From PALSA-968 sp964387075 (GTDB lineage: Bacteria > Bacteroidota > Bacteroidia > B-17B0 > Aurantibacillaceae), in contig CAYLVB010000002.1 of assembly GCA_964387075.1 (NCBI GenBank), positions 248,001 to 312,000 on the forward strand: a stretch of DNA of 64,000 nucleotides. The letters are read 5' to 3'. The notes beneath the pieces were generated by a model that searched no databases, had not been told where the DNA came from, and was given only the letters and a program-made list of their open reading frames with translations. Positions 35,157 through 43,209 of the stretch are shown here, piece after piece. Made by a program: the position numbers and the translations under genes. Numbering within the stretch: the first letter of the stretch is position 1; each line of letters starts with the position of its first letter.

Positions 35157-37974
35157 GAAGATACACATATTGCTGATAGAAGATAATAGAGGAGATGCTA
35201 ACCTGATCTATATTTACCTCAAGGAAGCATTTCCACACGCCTTCGATCTTTCGACCGAAGATTATCTGGAATCAGGTCTCGAAAGGATCGGGCCAAGTTC
35301 GCACGACATCATTATTGTGGACCTGTCTTTGCCCGACAGCAGCGGCCTCGACACATTTAAAAGGGTCTATGAAAAAGCGCCCGAGATCCCGATCATTGTA
35401 CTAACTGGTCTCGAAGACGAGGCGATGGGCATCATGACCGTGAAGATGGGCGCGCAGGATTTTCTCATCAAAGGAAAATTGAATGGGAAGGCCCTGAGGC
35501 GTTCTATCAATTACAGCATAGAGCGCTATAAACTTTTGAAATCGCTGGCAGAGAAATCGAAAATGCTGGAAGAGCAAACAGCGGCCCTGCTGAGCGAAAA
35601 ACAAAAACTGGCCCAGGCGCAAAAGCTGGCTCATATCGGCAGCTGGGAATTGAGCTTGCCCGAGAACAGTTTTAGCTGCTCGGATGAATTATACCGCATA
35701 TTGGATATAGAGCCGGGAGAAATGCCCATCACCTATATGGATTTCATTGACTTCATTCATCCCGACGATAAAGAAAGCGTAACGAAAGAGATCAGTCGCG
35801 CCATACAGAAATTAAGGCCATTTGAATTCTTTAACCGCATCTTACGAAAGGATGGCTCGGTGAGGTACTTGCAGGCCAAAGGCGAACTGGTCCTCGACAA
35901 TGAAAATAACATTGTGAAGGTGATAGGCACCGCTCAGGATATTACGCAAAAGAAAAAAGAGGAACAGCTTGAACAGCTGGCCCTTGTTGCCATTAAATCC
36001 TATAATGCCGTGACCATAGCGGATCGCGAAGGAAAGATAGAGTGGGTGAATGAAGGCTTCACCAAATTGTTTGGCTACAAATTGAAAGATGTGAAGGGCA
36101 CCTATGGCGAGATACTTCGAAAAGGTGAAAAAACAGGACTTTCTCCCGATAACGAGCATTATAAAGTGCTGATAAAGGAAAAGAAGCCGCTTTCTTACGA
36201 AAACAAAAATTATTCGAAATCGGGCGAAGAATATTGGGTACTTACCTCGCTTACTCCTTTATTGAACGACAAGGGCGAGGTGGAGAAGATCATTTCCATC
36301 GATTCTGACATTACACGGAGAAAAAAGGCTGAGCAGGAGCTCATCATTGCCAATAAGATCGCAGAACATTCTATCTTCAAAGGTAACAAGGCGCTTGAGG
36401 AACTGCATAAGGCCAAGCAGGAGGTGGAAGAATCTGTACGTGTGAAGGAGCAGTTCCTTGCCAATATGAGCCACGAGATACGAACCCCCATGAACGCCAT
36501 CATCGGGTTCACCAACCTGCTTTTAAAAGCGGAACACGGACCCGAGAACAGGCAATATCTCAATGCCATCAAAACCTCGGGACAGAACCTGCTAGTTATC
36601 ATAAACGATATTCTTGATTTCTCAAAACTCGAGCTGGGTAAGATCACCCTAGAATGTATCCCGTTCAAGCTTGACCAATTGATCTCAACGGTCATTGACC
36701 TGATGTTGCCGAAGGCGATCGAGAAGAATATCAAATTATCTTTTTCCATCGCGAAAGACATTCCTGTCACCCTTTTGGGAGATCCCACGCGTCTGAACCA
36801 GGTATTGGTGAACCTTGTGGGCAACGCCATCAAATTTACGAACGAAGGTGGTGTGCGTATAGAAGTGAACCTGATGAACCAGTCGGAGGAAGAGGTTTCC
36901 CTGCGCTTCTCTGTAACGGATACCGGGATAGGAATTCCGGCAGAAAGCGTGGACAAGATCTTTGAAGGTTTTACGCAGGCCACCAGTGATACTACCCGAA
37001 AATACGGAGGCACCGGCCTTGGATTGACCATTACCAAAGAACTTATCGAATTGCAGGGCGGGGAGATATCGGTTACCAGCAAATTGAACGAAGGTTCTTC
37101 TTTCATTTTCTGGCTTAAGTTCAAGAGAGAAAAAGAAGAAAGCGCTGATGCCGATACCGAAGGAAAAGAAAAAAGCGAAGAATTCCCATTGGAGAACGTG
37201 AAAGTGCTTTTGGTGGAGGATAATCTCTTTAACCAGTTGCTTGCGGTGAAAATACTTGAGAACTGGCACTGCCGGGTAGAGACCGCCGATAATGGCGTGA
37301 TTGCCACAGAGAAGGCGGAGACAATGGATTTTGACCTGGTGCTGATGGACATCCAGCTCCCGGAAATGGATGGCTACCAGGCAACGGCTTACATTCGCAA
37401 TAAGATCAAAGGACCCAGGTCTAAAATACCGATCATCGCCATGACCGCGCACGCATTTGCAGAAGAAATTGAAAAGTGTAAGAAAATGGGCATGGATGAT
37501 TATATTTCCAAACCCTTTGACGAGAGCAAACTTCGGAGCAAGATCATACGCGTGTTGCAGATCAACAAACAAGCCCCGGCCGAGGCCAACGGCGCTGTAC
37601 CAGACAGTGCTCAGGGCCCCAAAAATTGCGTGGAGCTGAGTTACCTGAGAAAAATATCTAAAAGCGATGCAGGCTTCATCATTCGCATGATCGATGTGTT
37701 TATAGAGCAAACCCCGCGTTTCCTCGACTCCGTAAAAAATTGCATTGAACACAAGGACCTGCATGAGTTGCATAAGGTCTTGCATCGCATGAAACCTTCT
37801 ATTGCTTTTATGGGCATCACAGAACTTGACCTGGTGACCGGGATCCTGCAGAAACATATTGCGGAAGATCTTCCTCATGAGCAATTGAGTCCCTTGTTTG
37901 AAAGGATGCAGGAGATCTGCGCGCATTCCATAGAGGAATTGCAGGCGGAAAAGATCAAACTGCTTAGCCAATGA
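35149..37974 (+). CDS. Hybrid histidine kinase (receiver-PAS-PAS-kinase-receiver-Hpt)
   Basis: A 941-residue cytoplasmic protein with a complete internal phosphorelay. The N-terminal receiver has D58 in IIIVDLSLPD. Two PAS/PAC domains lie at about 160-270 (FSCSDELYRILDIEPGEMP) and 285-395 (SYNAVTIADREGKIEWVNEG). HisKA has FLANMSHEIRTPMNAIIGF, and the ATPase domain has NAIKFTNEGG, DTGIGIP and GGTGLGLTITKELIE. The second receiver has LVLMDIQLPEMDGYQ. The Hpt domain at about 825-930 has its His in LHKVLHRMKPSIAFMG. It overlaps the upstream kinase by 8 nt. The domain set suggests it passes phosphate on to the single receivers encoded nearby. Confidence 0.95.
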   Translation: MGEKIHILLIEDNRGDANLIYIYLKEAFPHAFDLSTEDYLESGLERIGPSSHDIIIVDLSLPDSSGLDTFKRVYEKAPEIPIIVLTGLEDEAMGIMTVKMGAQDFLIKGKLNGKALRRSINYSIERYKLLKSLAEKSKMLEEQTAALLSEKQKLAQAQKLAHIGSWELSLPENSFSCSDELYRILDIEPGEMPITYMDFIDFIHPDDKESVTKEISRAIQKLRPFEFFNRILRKDGSVRYLQAKGELVLDNENNIVKVIGTAQDITQKKKEEQLEQLALVAIKSYNAVTIADREGKIEWVNEGFTKLFGYKLKDVKGTYGEILRKGEKTGLSPDNEHYKVLIKEKKPLSYENKNYSKSGEEYWVLTSLTPLLNDKGEVEKIISIDSDITRRKKAEQELIIANKIAEHSIFKGNKALEELHKAKQEVEESVRVKEQFLANMSHEIRTPMNAIIGFTNLLLKAEHGPENRQYLNAIKTSGQNLLVIINDILDFSKLELGKITLECIPFKLDQLISTVIDLMLPKAIEKNIKLSFSIAKDIPVTLLGDPTRLNQVLVNLVGNAIKFTNEGGVRIEVNLMNQSEEEVSLRFSVTDTGIGIPAESVDKIFEGFTQATSDTTRKYGGTGLGLTITKELIELQGGEISVTSKLNEGSSFIFWLKFKREKEESADADTEGKEKSEEFPLENVKVLLVEDNLFNQLLAVKILENWHCRVETADNGVIATEKAETMDFDLVLMDIQLPEMDGYQATAYIRNKIKGPRSKIPIIAMTAHAFAEEIEKCKKMGMDDYISKPFDESKLRSKIIRVLQINKQAPAEANGAVPDSAQGPKNCVELSYLRKISKSDAGFIIRMIDVFIEQTPRFLDSVKNCIEHKDLHELHKVLHRMKPSIAFMGITELDLVTGILQKHIAEDLPHEQLSPLFERMQEICAHSIEELQAEKIKLLSQ

Positions 37975-37976
37975 TC

Positions 37977-38001
37977 TTCCCGAAACGGGAACCCTGTTCC
38001 C
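37977..38001 (+). other. Two mutually exclusive hairpins after the hybrid kinase gene
   Basis: TTCCCG-AAA-CGGGAA (37977-37991) and GGGAAC-CCT-GTTCCC (37987-38001) share the GGGAA arm, so only one can form. There is no T tract, so this is not a standard terminator. Confidence 0.5.
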
Positions 38002-38112
38002 ATCAAAAGATTCTATACGTATCCGTATAACTCTAAATAATTGTAAAAAAAGGCATTGCTTTTCGGCATAATGCTGGCGAATGTATTTTGCTTCATATAA
38101 TTCGACCTGTTT

Positions 38113-39765
38113 ATGCCAATCACACAGAGAAAAAAAGGAACCAAAAGAAAACCCTTGCCCGATGCAAAGAAGATCGAGGTGCGTAACCTGCAATTGGGAG
38201 ATTACATGGGCTTGCGCGACTCGATGCTGGAAGCTTATAAGACCTGGCACGGATCCGTGTGGACCAAGGAACACATTGAAAAACTTCTCACCATTTTCCC
38301 CGAAGGCCAGATCGTGGTTCTTTTTAACGGGCGCGTAGTAGGTGTAGCGTTATCGATCATTGTTAATTACGAGCAATTTGGCGACGACCATACCTATAAA
38401 CAAATTACCGGAGATTATACCTTTCGAACCCATAACCTGAGCGGTGATGTGCTTTACGGCATCGAGGTCTTTATACACAGCGAGTTCCGTGGTTTGCGAT
38501 TGGCAAGGAGATTATATGATGCCCGGAAGGAACTGGCGGAGCGCCTGAACCTGCGGGCGATCGTTTTTGGCGGCCGGATACCGAACTACAGCATGTATGC
38601 CGAATCCATGAGCCCCAAGCAGTACATCGATAAGGTGAAGATGAAGGAGATCCACGACCCTGTGCTATCCTTCCAGTTATCCAACGAATTTCACGTAAAG
38701 AAAATATTAACCAATTACATGCCCGGCGACCAGGAATCGAAGGCGCATGCCACGCTGATGGAATGGAACAACGTGTTATTCAGCAAGCCTACCAAATTTT
38801 TACACGAACAAAAGAAAAGCGCGGCGCGTATTGGCCTTGTGCAATGGGGCATGCGTTCGTTCAACAATTTTGAATCATTATGCGAGCAGATCGAATTCTT
38901 TGTGGATACGGTCTCCGGCTATCACGCCGATTTTGTGATCTTTCCCGAGTTGTTCATGGCCCCGTTGATGGCAGAATATAACCACCAAACAGAGGCAGAG
39001 GCGATACGCAGCCTGGCAAAATATACCGAGCCTTTGCGCGACAAGATGATCGATTTTGCAATAGCTTACAATGTGAACATCATAACCGGCAGCATGCCTT
39101 TTGTGAAGGGAGGAGGACAGTTGTATAACGTAGGTTACCTCTGCCGCCGGGACGGATCCATTGAGAGATACAGCAAGATACATGTAACACCATCTGAAGC
39201 AAGTGCCTGGGGCATCATTGGCGGTCATAAAGTGAGAGTATTCGATACGGATGCCGGCAAGATCGGTGTGTTGGTTTGTTATGATGTAGAATTCCCGGAA
39301 CTTGCACGATTGATGGCGCTGGAAGGAATGGAGATACTGTTTGTTCCTTTCCTTACGGATACCCAAAACGCTTTTACCCGCATCAAAGTGTGCGCACAGG
39401 CAAGAGCCATAGAGAACGAATGTTTCGTGGCCATAGCGGGTTGTGTGGGAAATATTCCGCGGGTGCATAACATGGATATACAATACGCGCAATCTGGTGT
39501 ATTTACCCCTTCAGATTTCTCTTTTCCAACCAATGGCATCAAGGCCGAGGCTACACCGAATTCGGAGACCGTACTGATCGTTGACGTGGAGCTGGATAAA
39601 TTGAAAAAACTCCGGTCGCACGGTACGGTGCGCAACCTTGCCGACAGGAGAACAGACATTTACGAATTAAGAACTTTAAAACCCAACGGGCGTTTGAACG
39701 CCCTGAAGCAACATGTAAAAGATCATTATGTATTTAGTTTTTTGAATCCCGATATATTAAAATGA
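38113..39765 (+). CDS. GNAT acetyltransferase fused to a carbon-nitrogen hydrolase
   Basis: A 550-residue fusion. Residues about 20-225 are a GNAT domain (VRNLQLGDYMGLRDSMLEAY; EVFIHSEFRGLRLARRLYDA is the acetyl-CoA loop). Residues about 238-530 are a nitrilase-superfamily amidase with the Glu-Lys-Cys triad E279 (FPELFMAP), K355 (YSKIHVTP) and C389 (LVCYDVEFPE). This two-domain protein is known in many bacteria; the substrate is not established. The reaction expected from the parts is acyl transfer to an amine plus hydrolysis of an amide. It is 138 nt behind the hybrid kinase and 17 nt before the universal stress protein gene. Confidence 0.92.
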   Translation: MPITQRKKGTKRKPLPDAKKIEVRNLQLGDYMGLRDSMLEAYKTWHGSVWTKEHIEKLLTIFPEGQIVVLFNGRVVGVALSIIVNYEQFGDDHTYKQITGDYTFRTHNLSGDVLYGIEVFIHSEFRGLRLARRLYDARKELAERLNLRAIVFGGRIPNYSMYAESMSPKQYIDKVKMKEIHDPVLSFQLSNEFHVKKILTNYMPGDQESKAHATLMEWNNVLFSKPTKFLHEQKKSAARIGLVQWGMRSFNNFESLCEQIEFFVDTVSGYHADFVIFPELFMAPLMAEYNHQTEAEAIRSLAKYTEPLRDKMIDFAIAYNVNIITGSMPFVKGGGQLYNVGYLCRRDGSIERYSKIHVTPSEASAWGIIGGHKVRVFDTDAGKIGVLVCYDVEFPELARLMALEGMEILFVPFLTDTQNAFTRIKVCAQARAIENECFVAIAGCVGNIPRVHNMDIQYAQSGVFTPSDFSFPTNGIKAEATPNSETVLIVDVELDKLKKLRSHGTVRNLADRRTDIYELRTLKPNGRLNALKQHVKDHYVFSFLNPDILK

Positions 39766-39782
39766 AATTAAAAGAATAGAAA

Positions 39783-40607
39783 ATGGAAAGGATCCTGGTA
39801 CCCACCGATTTTTCGCCGGCGGCGAACAATGCGGTAAATTACGCGGTTGAACTGGCCAAATATTTTTCGGCAAAGCTCATCCTGGTGAACGCTTATCCGT
39901 TCCCCCCCGCCAATTACGAAATGGGCTTTTCCCTACCACTCGTGTCGGCTATCAAAGAAAGCGCCGAAGAGAGACTGGAAGCATTGAAGCAGGAGATCTG
40001 CCGCGACCAGGGCCGCGACCTGGAGATCAGTTGGGTGGCCGAAATGGGTTTGCCCTACGATGTCGTAGAATCGGTTGCGAGAGATGAGAACGTGGATCTT
40101 ATTGTGATGGGCGTTGTAGGTGAAGCCGGGGGGATCAAAGAACACCTGATAGGAAGTACGGCGCTTACCGTGGCGCGAAAGCTGGAGATACCGACATTCA
40201 TTATCCCCGAACAAGTGAGCTACCACCGTATCCACAAGATCTCTTTTGCATGCGACCTGGATAAGACCGAAGAAACAGACCTGGTGTATGTAGCAAAGTA
40301 TTTCAGTAAAGTGTTCGACGCGCAGCTGGAGGTTGTGAATGTTGAGGACCCGGATGAAGAAATGAGCACCGATAAGGCACGCACCAGCATTTTCGTGGAA
40401 AAGAAACTGGAGCAGGTGGAACACAAGACCGTATACATAACCGGGAAGAGCGTTGGGCATGAGCTGGAGGATTACTTCAGCCTCCACCAGACCGATGTGG
40501 TGATGGTCAACCCCAAGAAGCACAATATATTCTATTCGCTCTTCCATTCCAGCGTAACAAAAGAGCTGATCTTCCATATCAAATTGCCTATACTGGCCAT
40601 TCATTAA
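39783..40607 (+). CDS. Tandem universal stress protein
   Basis: A 274-residue protein with two UspA folds. The first (1-145) is canonical: RILVPTDFSPAANNAVNYA, DLIVMGVVGEAGGIKEHLIGST and an A-RKLEIPTFIIP end; the G-x2-G-x(9)-G-S ATP loop is present in altered form. The second (about 150-274) is diverged (KISFACDLDKTEETDLVYVA; VVMVNPKKHNIFYSLFHSS), with HSSVTKEL in place of the glycine loop. Such proteins bind ATP or act as stress regulators. It ends the GNAT-nitrilase unit and is followed by a strong terminator. Confidence 0.92.
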   Translation: MERILVPTDFSPAANNAVNYAVELAKYFSAKLILVNAYPFPPANYEMGFSLPLVSAIKESAEERLEALKQEICRDQGRDLEISWVAEMGLPYDVVESVARDENVDLIVMGVVGEAGGIKEHLIGSTALTVARKLEIPTFIIPEQVSYHRIHKISFACDLDKTEETDLVYVAKYFSKVFDAQLEVVNVEDPDEEMSTDKARTSIFVEKKLEQVEHKTVYITGKSVGHELEDYFSLHQTDVVMVNPKKHNIFYSLFHSSVTKELIFHIKLPILAIH

Positions 40608-40634
40608 GAAAGAGATCATAGAATTTGCATGGAA

Positions 40635-40662
40635 GGCGAGGTAAAAAAACCTCGCCTTTTTT
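40635..40662 (+). terminator. Intrinsic terminator after the universal stress gene
   Basis: Perfect 8-bp stem GGCGAGGT / ACCTCGCC, A6 loop, T6 tract. Confidence 0.95.
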
Positions 40663-40742
40663 ATGATCCTTTAACATGATATGTGTCAATTGCAGTTTCG
40701 GCAGTTTTCCATCTTTCCGCACGGTATTTGAGCCACAATTGC

Positions 40743-41084
40743 ATGGACAAGAAAAGGAAATACAGTGTGCTTGTGCTGGAGAAAGAGTCGATCATAGGCA
40801 TCGATCTCTTGCAAAGCTTAACGCAATGCGGGTATGAAGCAGTATACAAACAGGATGTTTCGGAGGCCGCGCGTATCATCAAAGAAAAACGTCCCGATTT
40901 TATCATGGCTGAAATAGGCCTGTGGAAGAATGTCGGCATGGAGGAAAAGCAGCCTCTTGAAGAGGGCCGGGAAGGCTTGCTGATCATTGACTGCGAGTTC
41001 AAGTTACTGGCCTTTCTGGCAAAACCATTTATCTCGGAAACCGCTTGCAGACTGCTGAACGACCATATTCACCTGAAGGGCTAG
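40743..41084 (+). CDS. Small degenerate receiver-like protein
   Basis: A 113-residue protein. The start at ATG 40743 gives KKRKYSVLVLEKESIIGID, which lines up with the first strand and helix of a receiver domain, but the acid pocket is E-K-E. The phosphoacceptor strand reads PDFIMAEIGLW with Ala/Glu where Asp belongs, and the C-terminal FLAKPFISE keeps the conserved Lys-Pro. The loop regions are shortened. It should not accept phosphate; it may dock on a kinase or partner. It sits just behind the universal stress terminator in the same signalling neighbourhood. Confidence 0.68.
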   Translation: MDKKRKYSVLVLEKESIIGIDLLQSLTQCGYEAVYKQDVSEAARIIKEKRPDFIMAEIGLWKNVGMEEKQPLEEGREGLLIIDCEFKLLAFLAKPFISETACRLLNDHIHLKG

Positions 41085-41182
41085 CATTTTTCGGCCTTTA
41101 GAGCACTTTTTCCTGTTTTGGAAAAAAATTCCGAAAATAAAAAAGATGTAAGCGTGAAAAAAATCATTGACACACTATAATA

Positions 41183-41198
41183 GAATTGTAACCCGCTA
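41183..41198 (+). repeat. 16-bp motif shared with the 32.4-kb control region
   Basis: GAATTGTAACCCGCTA. The same two 8-mers, GAATTGTA and ACCCGCTA, occur at 32475-32482 and 32491-32498 with an 8-nt insertion between them. Both places lie upstream of plus-strand signalling genes. The rest of 41085-41294 shows only a TTTTTCC / GGAAAAA hairpin (41107-41126) and two TATAATAGA copies. Confidence 0.5.
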
Positions 41199-41294
41199 TA
41201 GGATAGCTGTTTATAATAGAGGGATACAGAATGAGTTTCGCGGCACGCTCTTGGCACTTATGGGTTACATATATCTGTATATGTAAACTGAAAA

Positions 41295-41564
41295 ATGGCA
41301 CAAGTAGAATATAAAATGTATTACGACAGCTTTGAGATCTGTAAACGTTTCAAACCGTGGATCCCCAGGTTGGCCAATTATTTTATAAAAATGCTGGGGA
41401 TCGATCCCGCAGTGCATAAGGCCGGAGAACAAAAAGTAAAACATGGAAAACATGACCACAAAAATACTTTAAAGAAAGCCGCAAGTCTGCGTCGCTCACG
41501 AAAAAGAAAAGAACAAAAAAGAAAGAACAGAAAAAGAGAACACCATGAGCTCGAACCAGTTTAA
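41295..41564 (+). CDS. Small basic protein, unassigned
   Basis: An 89-residue protein. The N-terminal half is mixed (VEYKMYYDSFEICKRFKPWI, LANYFIKMLGID); the C-terminal half is almost all Lys, Arg, His and Glu (ASLRRSRKRKEQKRKNRKR), so it should bind nucleic acid or be disordered. I do not recognise a family. It starts about 18 nt downstream of TATATCTG (41270-41277), a seven-of-eight -7 match without a clear -33 box. It overlaps the following receiver gene by 20 nt in another frame, which suggests coupled translation. Confidence 0.6.
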   Translation: MAQVEYKMYYDSFEICKRFKPWIPRLANYFIKMLGIDPAVHKAGEQKVKHGKHDHKNTLKKAASLRRSRKRKEQKRKNRKREHHELEPV

Positions 41565-41961
41565 AATAATAGTACTAGAAGATAATGATTTTTATAACAA
41601 TCTTCTTACCCGCCAATTGAAGAATTATACGGATGCGATCGCAGAAGATAAACATTGCGATGTGGAGATACAGTCTTATACAAATGCTTCGGATTGCATA
41701 CGTAACCTGAAATCGGATACCGATGTGGCGATTGTGGATTATTACCTGGGCGACAGTAAGAACGCGATAGAGATATTGCACGAGATCAAATCCAAAGCGC
41801 CAAATTGCAAGGTCGTGATCATTTCACAGGTGAGGAACATGAAAACCTCGTTCGATACACTCAATGAAGGAGCTTACACATTTATCTTCAAGGATCGTGA
41901 TGCATTGATGCAGAGCTGTCACCTGGTTGAGGATATCATGAACGAAAGGAAACGCGCCTGA
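41545..41961 (+). CDS. Single-domain response regulator
   Basis: A 138-residue receiver: IIVLEDNDFYNNLLTRQL with the acid pair E12/D13, phosphoacceptor D65 in VAIVDYYLGDS, VVIISQVRNM and the conserved Lys in YTFIFKDRDAL. No output domain. It overlaps the small basic protein gene by 20 nt and is followed by 126 bp without a gene. It is another candidate recipient for the kinases encoded at 33-38 kb. Confidence 0.9.
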   Translation: MSSNQFKIIVLEDNDFYNNLLTRQLKNYTDAIAEDKHCDVEIQSYTNASDCIRNLKSDTDVAIVDYYLGDSKNAIEILHEIKSKAPNCKVVIISQVRNMKTSFDTLNEGAYTFIFKDRDALMQSCHLVEDIMNERKRA

Positions 41962-42087
41962 TCCTTCTTGGAAAGATTTCCAATAAAGGGAAGAAAAGAA
42001 AAGAAGAGATCAGTTCAATCTTCTCAGAATCAATTTAAATCATATTTGGAATAATCTTCGCATACCTCTCGCAACAAAAGAAACAAC

Positions 42088-42744
42088 ATGAAAAAGTATT
42101 TAATCATTGTATTGTTGATGTCTGCCTGCAGGATCTTTTCGCAAATAGAAGGATTACATGTGGGGGGTAGATTTGGGTTGGGTGAAAGTAGTATCGCGGG
42201 CGGCGGTATACAGCATGTTAACCGCAAGCTCGCCATCAGTGGAGGTGTAGCGGCCAATTATCAATTCACCAAAATGGTTGGTTTGAACGCCGATTTCCTT
42301 TTAAGTTCTGTAGGCGCCAAAGGAACCGGCTACACCACGGAGGGTTCTGTGTTTGGAGAACAACAATATGCATATAAAGAAAGGTTCGACCTGGTGAACG
42401 TAGAAGTGCCGGTAACCGGCCAACTTATGTTCTGGATGGGAGATCTTTTCTTTAAAGCCTATACCGGCCCGGGAATGAACTTCAATCTGATGGCTGTGCA
42501 AACACGCGAATACGAGAACGCCAATTATAACAGCAGCAACGGTTTTATCAATAAACCTCTCGATGACTCACGTAACATCTATTACTCGATGGTCTATGGA
42601 TTAGGTCTTGGCGCTCTGTCAAAAAGCGACCAGATCTATTTCCTCGACCTGCGCATTAATAAAGGGTTGACGGCCATCGGAACCATGAACAACCAGAAAG
42701 CTTATGTAAATTACTATTGCATTACCGCTGGTTATATATTTTAA
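42088..42744 (+). CDS. PorT-like outer-membrane beta-barrel protein
   Basis: A 218-residue exported protein with a signal peptide (KKYLIIVLLMSACRIFSQ). The mature part alternates beta strands typical of the small eight-strand barrel family that includes PorT: GLHVGGRFGLGESS, AISGGVAANYQFTKMVGLNADFL, VNVEVPVTGQLMF, FKAYTGPGMNFNLM, and a final aromatic strand VNYYCITAGYIF ending in Phe, the usual signal for outer-membrane insertion. I cannot say that it is the T9SS PorT itself. It is monocistronic, closed by a terminator 160 nt later. Confidence 0.78.
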   Translation: MKKYLIIVLLMSACRIFSQIEGLHVGGRFGLGESSIAGGGIQHVNRKLAISGGVAANYQFTKMVGLNADFLLSSVGAKGTGYTTEGSVFGEQQYAYKERFDLVNVEVPVTGQLMFWMGDLFFKAYTGPGMNFNLMAVQTREYENANYNSSNGFINKPLDDSRNIYYSMVYGLGLGALSKSDQIYFLDLRINKGLTAIGTMNNQKAYVNYYCITAGYIF

Positions 42745-42901
42745 AAATGAGAACAAAGAACAACATATGTCCTGCCAACCCGGAACAATCATTAACCTGC
42801 CTAACCGGGTTCCTAACCTATATACCGGCAGAAGAGATCTTCATCCTTCGCTCACTACAGAAGGATAAATAAAACTCCTTTCAGATCTTTTCTTAAGGTA
42901 G

Positions 42902-42936
42902 AAAAAAACCCCCTGAAATATCGGGGGTTTTTTTTG
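42902..42936 (+). terminator. Intrinsic terminator
   Basis: ACCCCC / GGGGGT stem extended by A-T pairs, 9-nt loop, T8 tract. The A-run on its 5' side would allow use from either strand. Confidence 0.88.
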
Positions 42937-43039
42937 TACAATTCAAAGAATTTTGTGAGCTCTGCATACAAATCCCCCTTTTCAGCTATACATCCTTTCG
43001 GTTTACCTATTAATCCTGCCTGTCTCCTTGTCCTCAACG

Positions 43040-43047
43040 TACCTTTG
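43040..43047 (+). promoter_or_regulatory. -7 box in front of the TPP riboswitch
   Basis: TACCTTTG is a perfect TAnnTTTG, 23 bp before the riboswitch P1 stem. A TTG at the right -33 distance is not obvious. Confidence 0.6.
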
Positions 43048-43070
43048 TCTCAGAGTTTGATTGAAGAGAG

Positions 43071-43161
43071 TCATTTGTTTAGGGGAGATTCCGAATGAGA
43101 AATCTGAGAAACAAACCCTCAAACTTGATCTGGGTAATACCGGCGAAAGGAAAACAAATGA
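43071..43161 (+). promoter_or_regulatory. TPP (thiamin pyrophosphate) riboswitch
   Basis: Complete THI-box aptamer. P1 is a perfect 10-bp stem, TCATTTGTTT (43071-43080) with AAACAAATGA (43152-43161). P2 pairs AGGG (43081 on) with the CCCT at about 43116-43119. A short P3 (GATT/AATC) leads to the invariant CTGAGA. The second arm has the conserved CTTGATCTGGGTAATACCGG and GCGAAAGGAA that hold the pyrophosphate. The strand and a terminator right behind it show that it controls the gene at 43210. In other bacteria such an arrangement switches transcription off when TPP is plentiful. Confidence 0.97.
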
Positions 43162-43163
43162 TA

Positions 43164-43195
43164 GATAAGCCCCCTTCACCGGGGGCTTATCTTTT
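43164..43195 (+). terminator. Riboswitch expression-platform terminator
   Basis: Perfect 11-bp stem GATAAGCCCCC / GGGGGCTTATC, loop TTCACC, then TTTT. It begins 3 nt after P1 and ends 15 nt before the start codon at 43210, the classic layout for ligand-dependent premature termination. The P2 strand AGGGG could pair with the CCCCT of this stem as an anti-terminator; this is an inference. Confidence 0.93.
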
Positions 43196-43209
43196 AAAAC
43201 GGGTTTATT

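Noticed and set aside
36736..38274. A 512-codon minus-strand open frame across the hybrid kinase gene, and a 380-codon one beside it (36210-37352).
   Set aside because: Both lie antisense to a protein with complete, ordered kinase, receiver and Hpt motifs; their own translations show no domain or signal.
41107..41126. TTTTTCC / GGAAAAA hairpin after the degenerate receiver gene as a terminator.
   Set aside because: Weak AT stem, no T tract after it; could be incidental.
41250..41272. TTGGCAC followed by GGTTAC upstream of 41295, resembling a sigma-54 -24/-12 promoter.
   Set aside because: The GG-to-GC spacing of 10 is not met; the expected GC is TT. Not a usable match.
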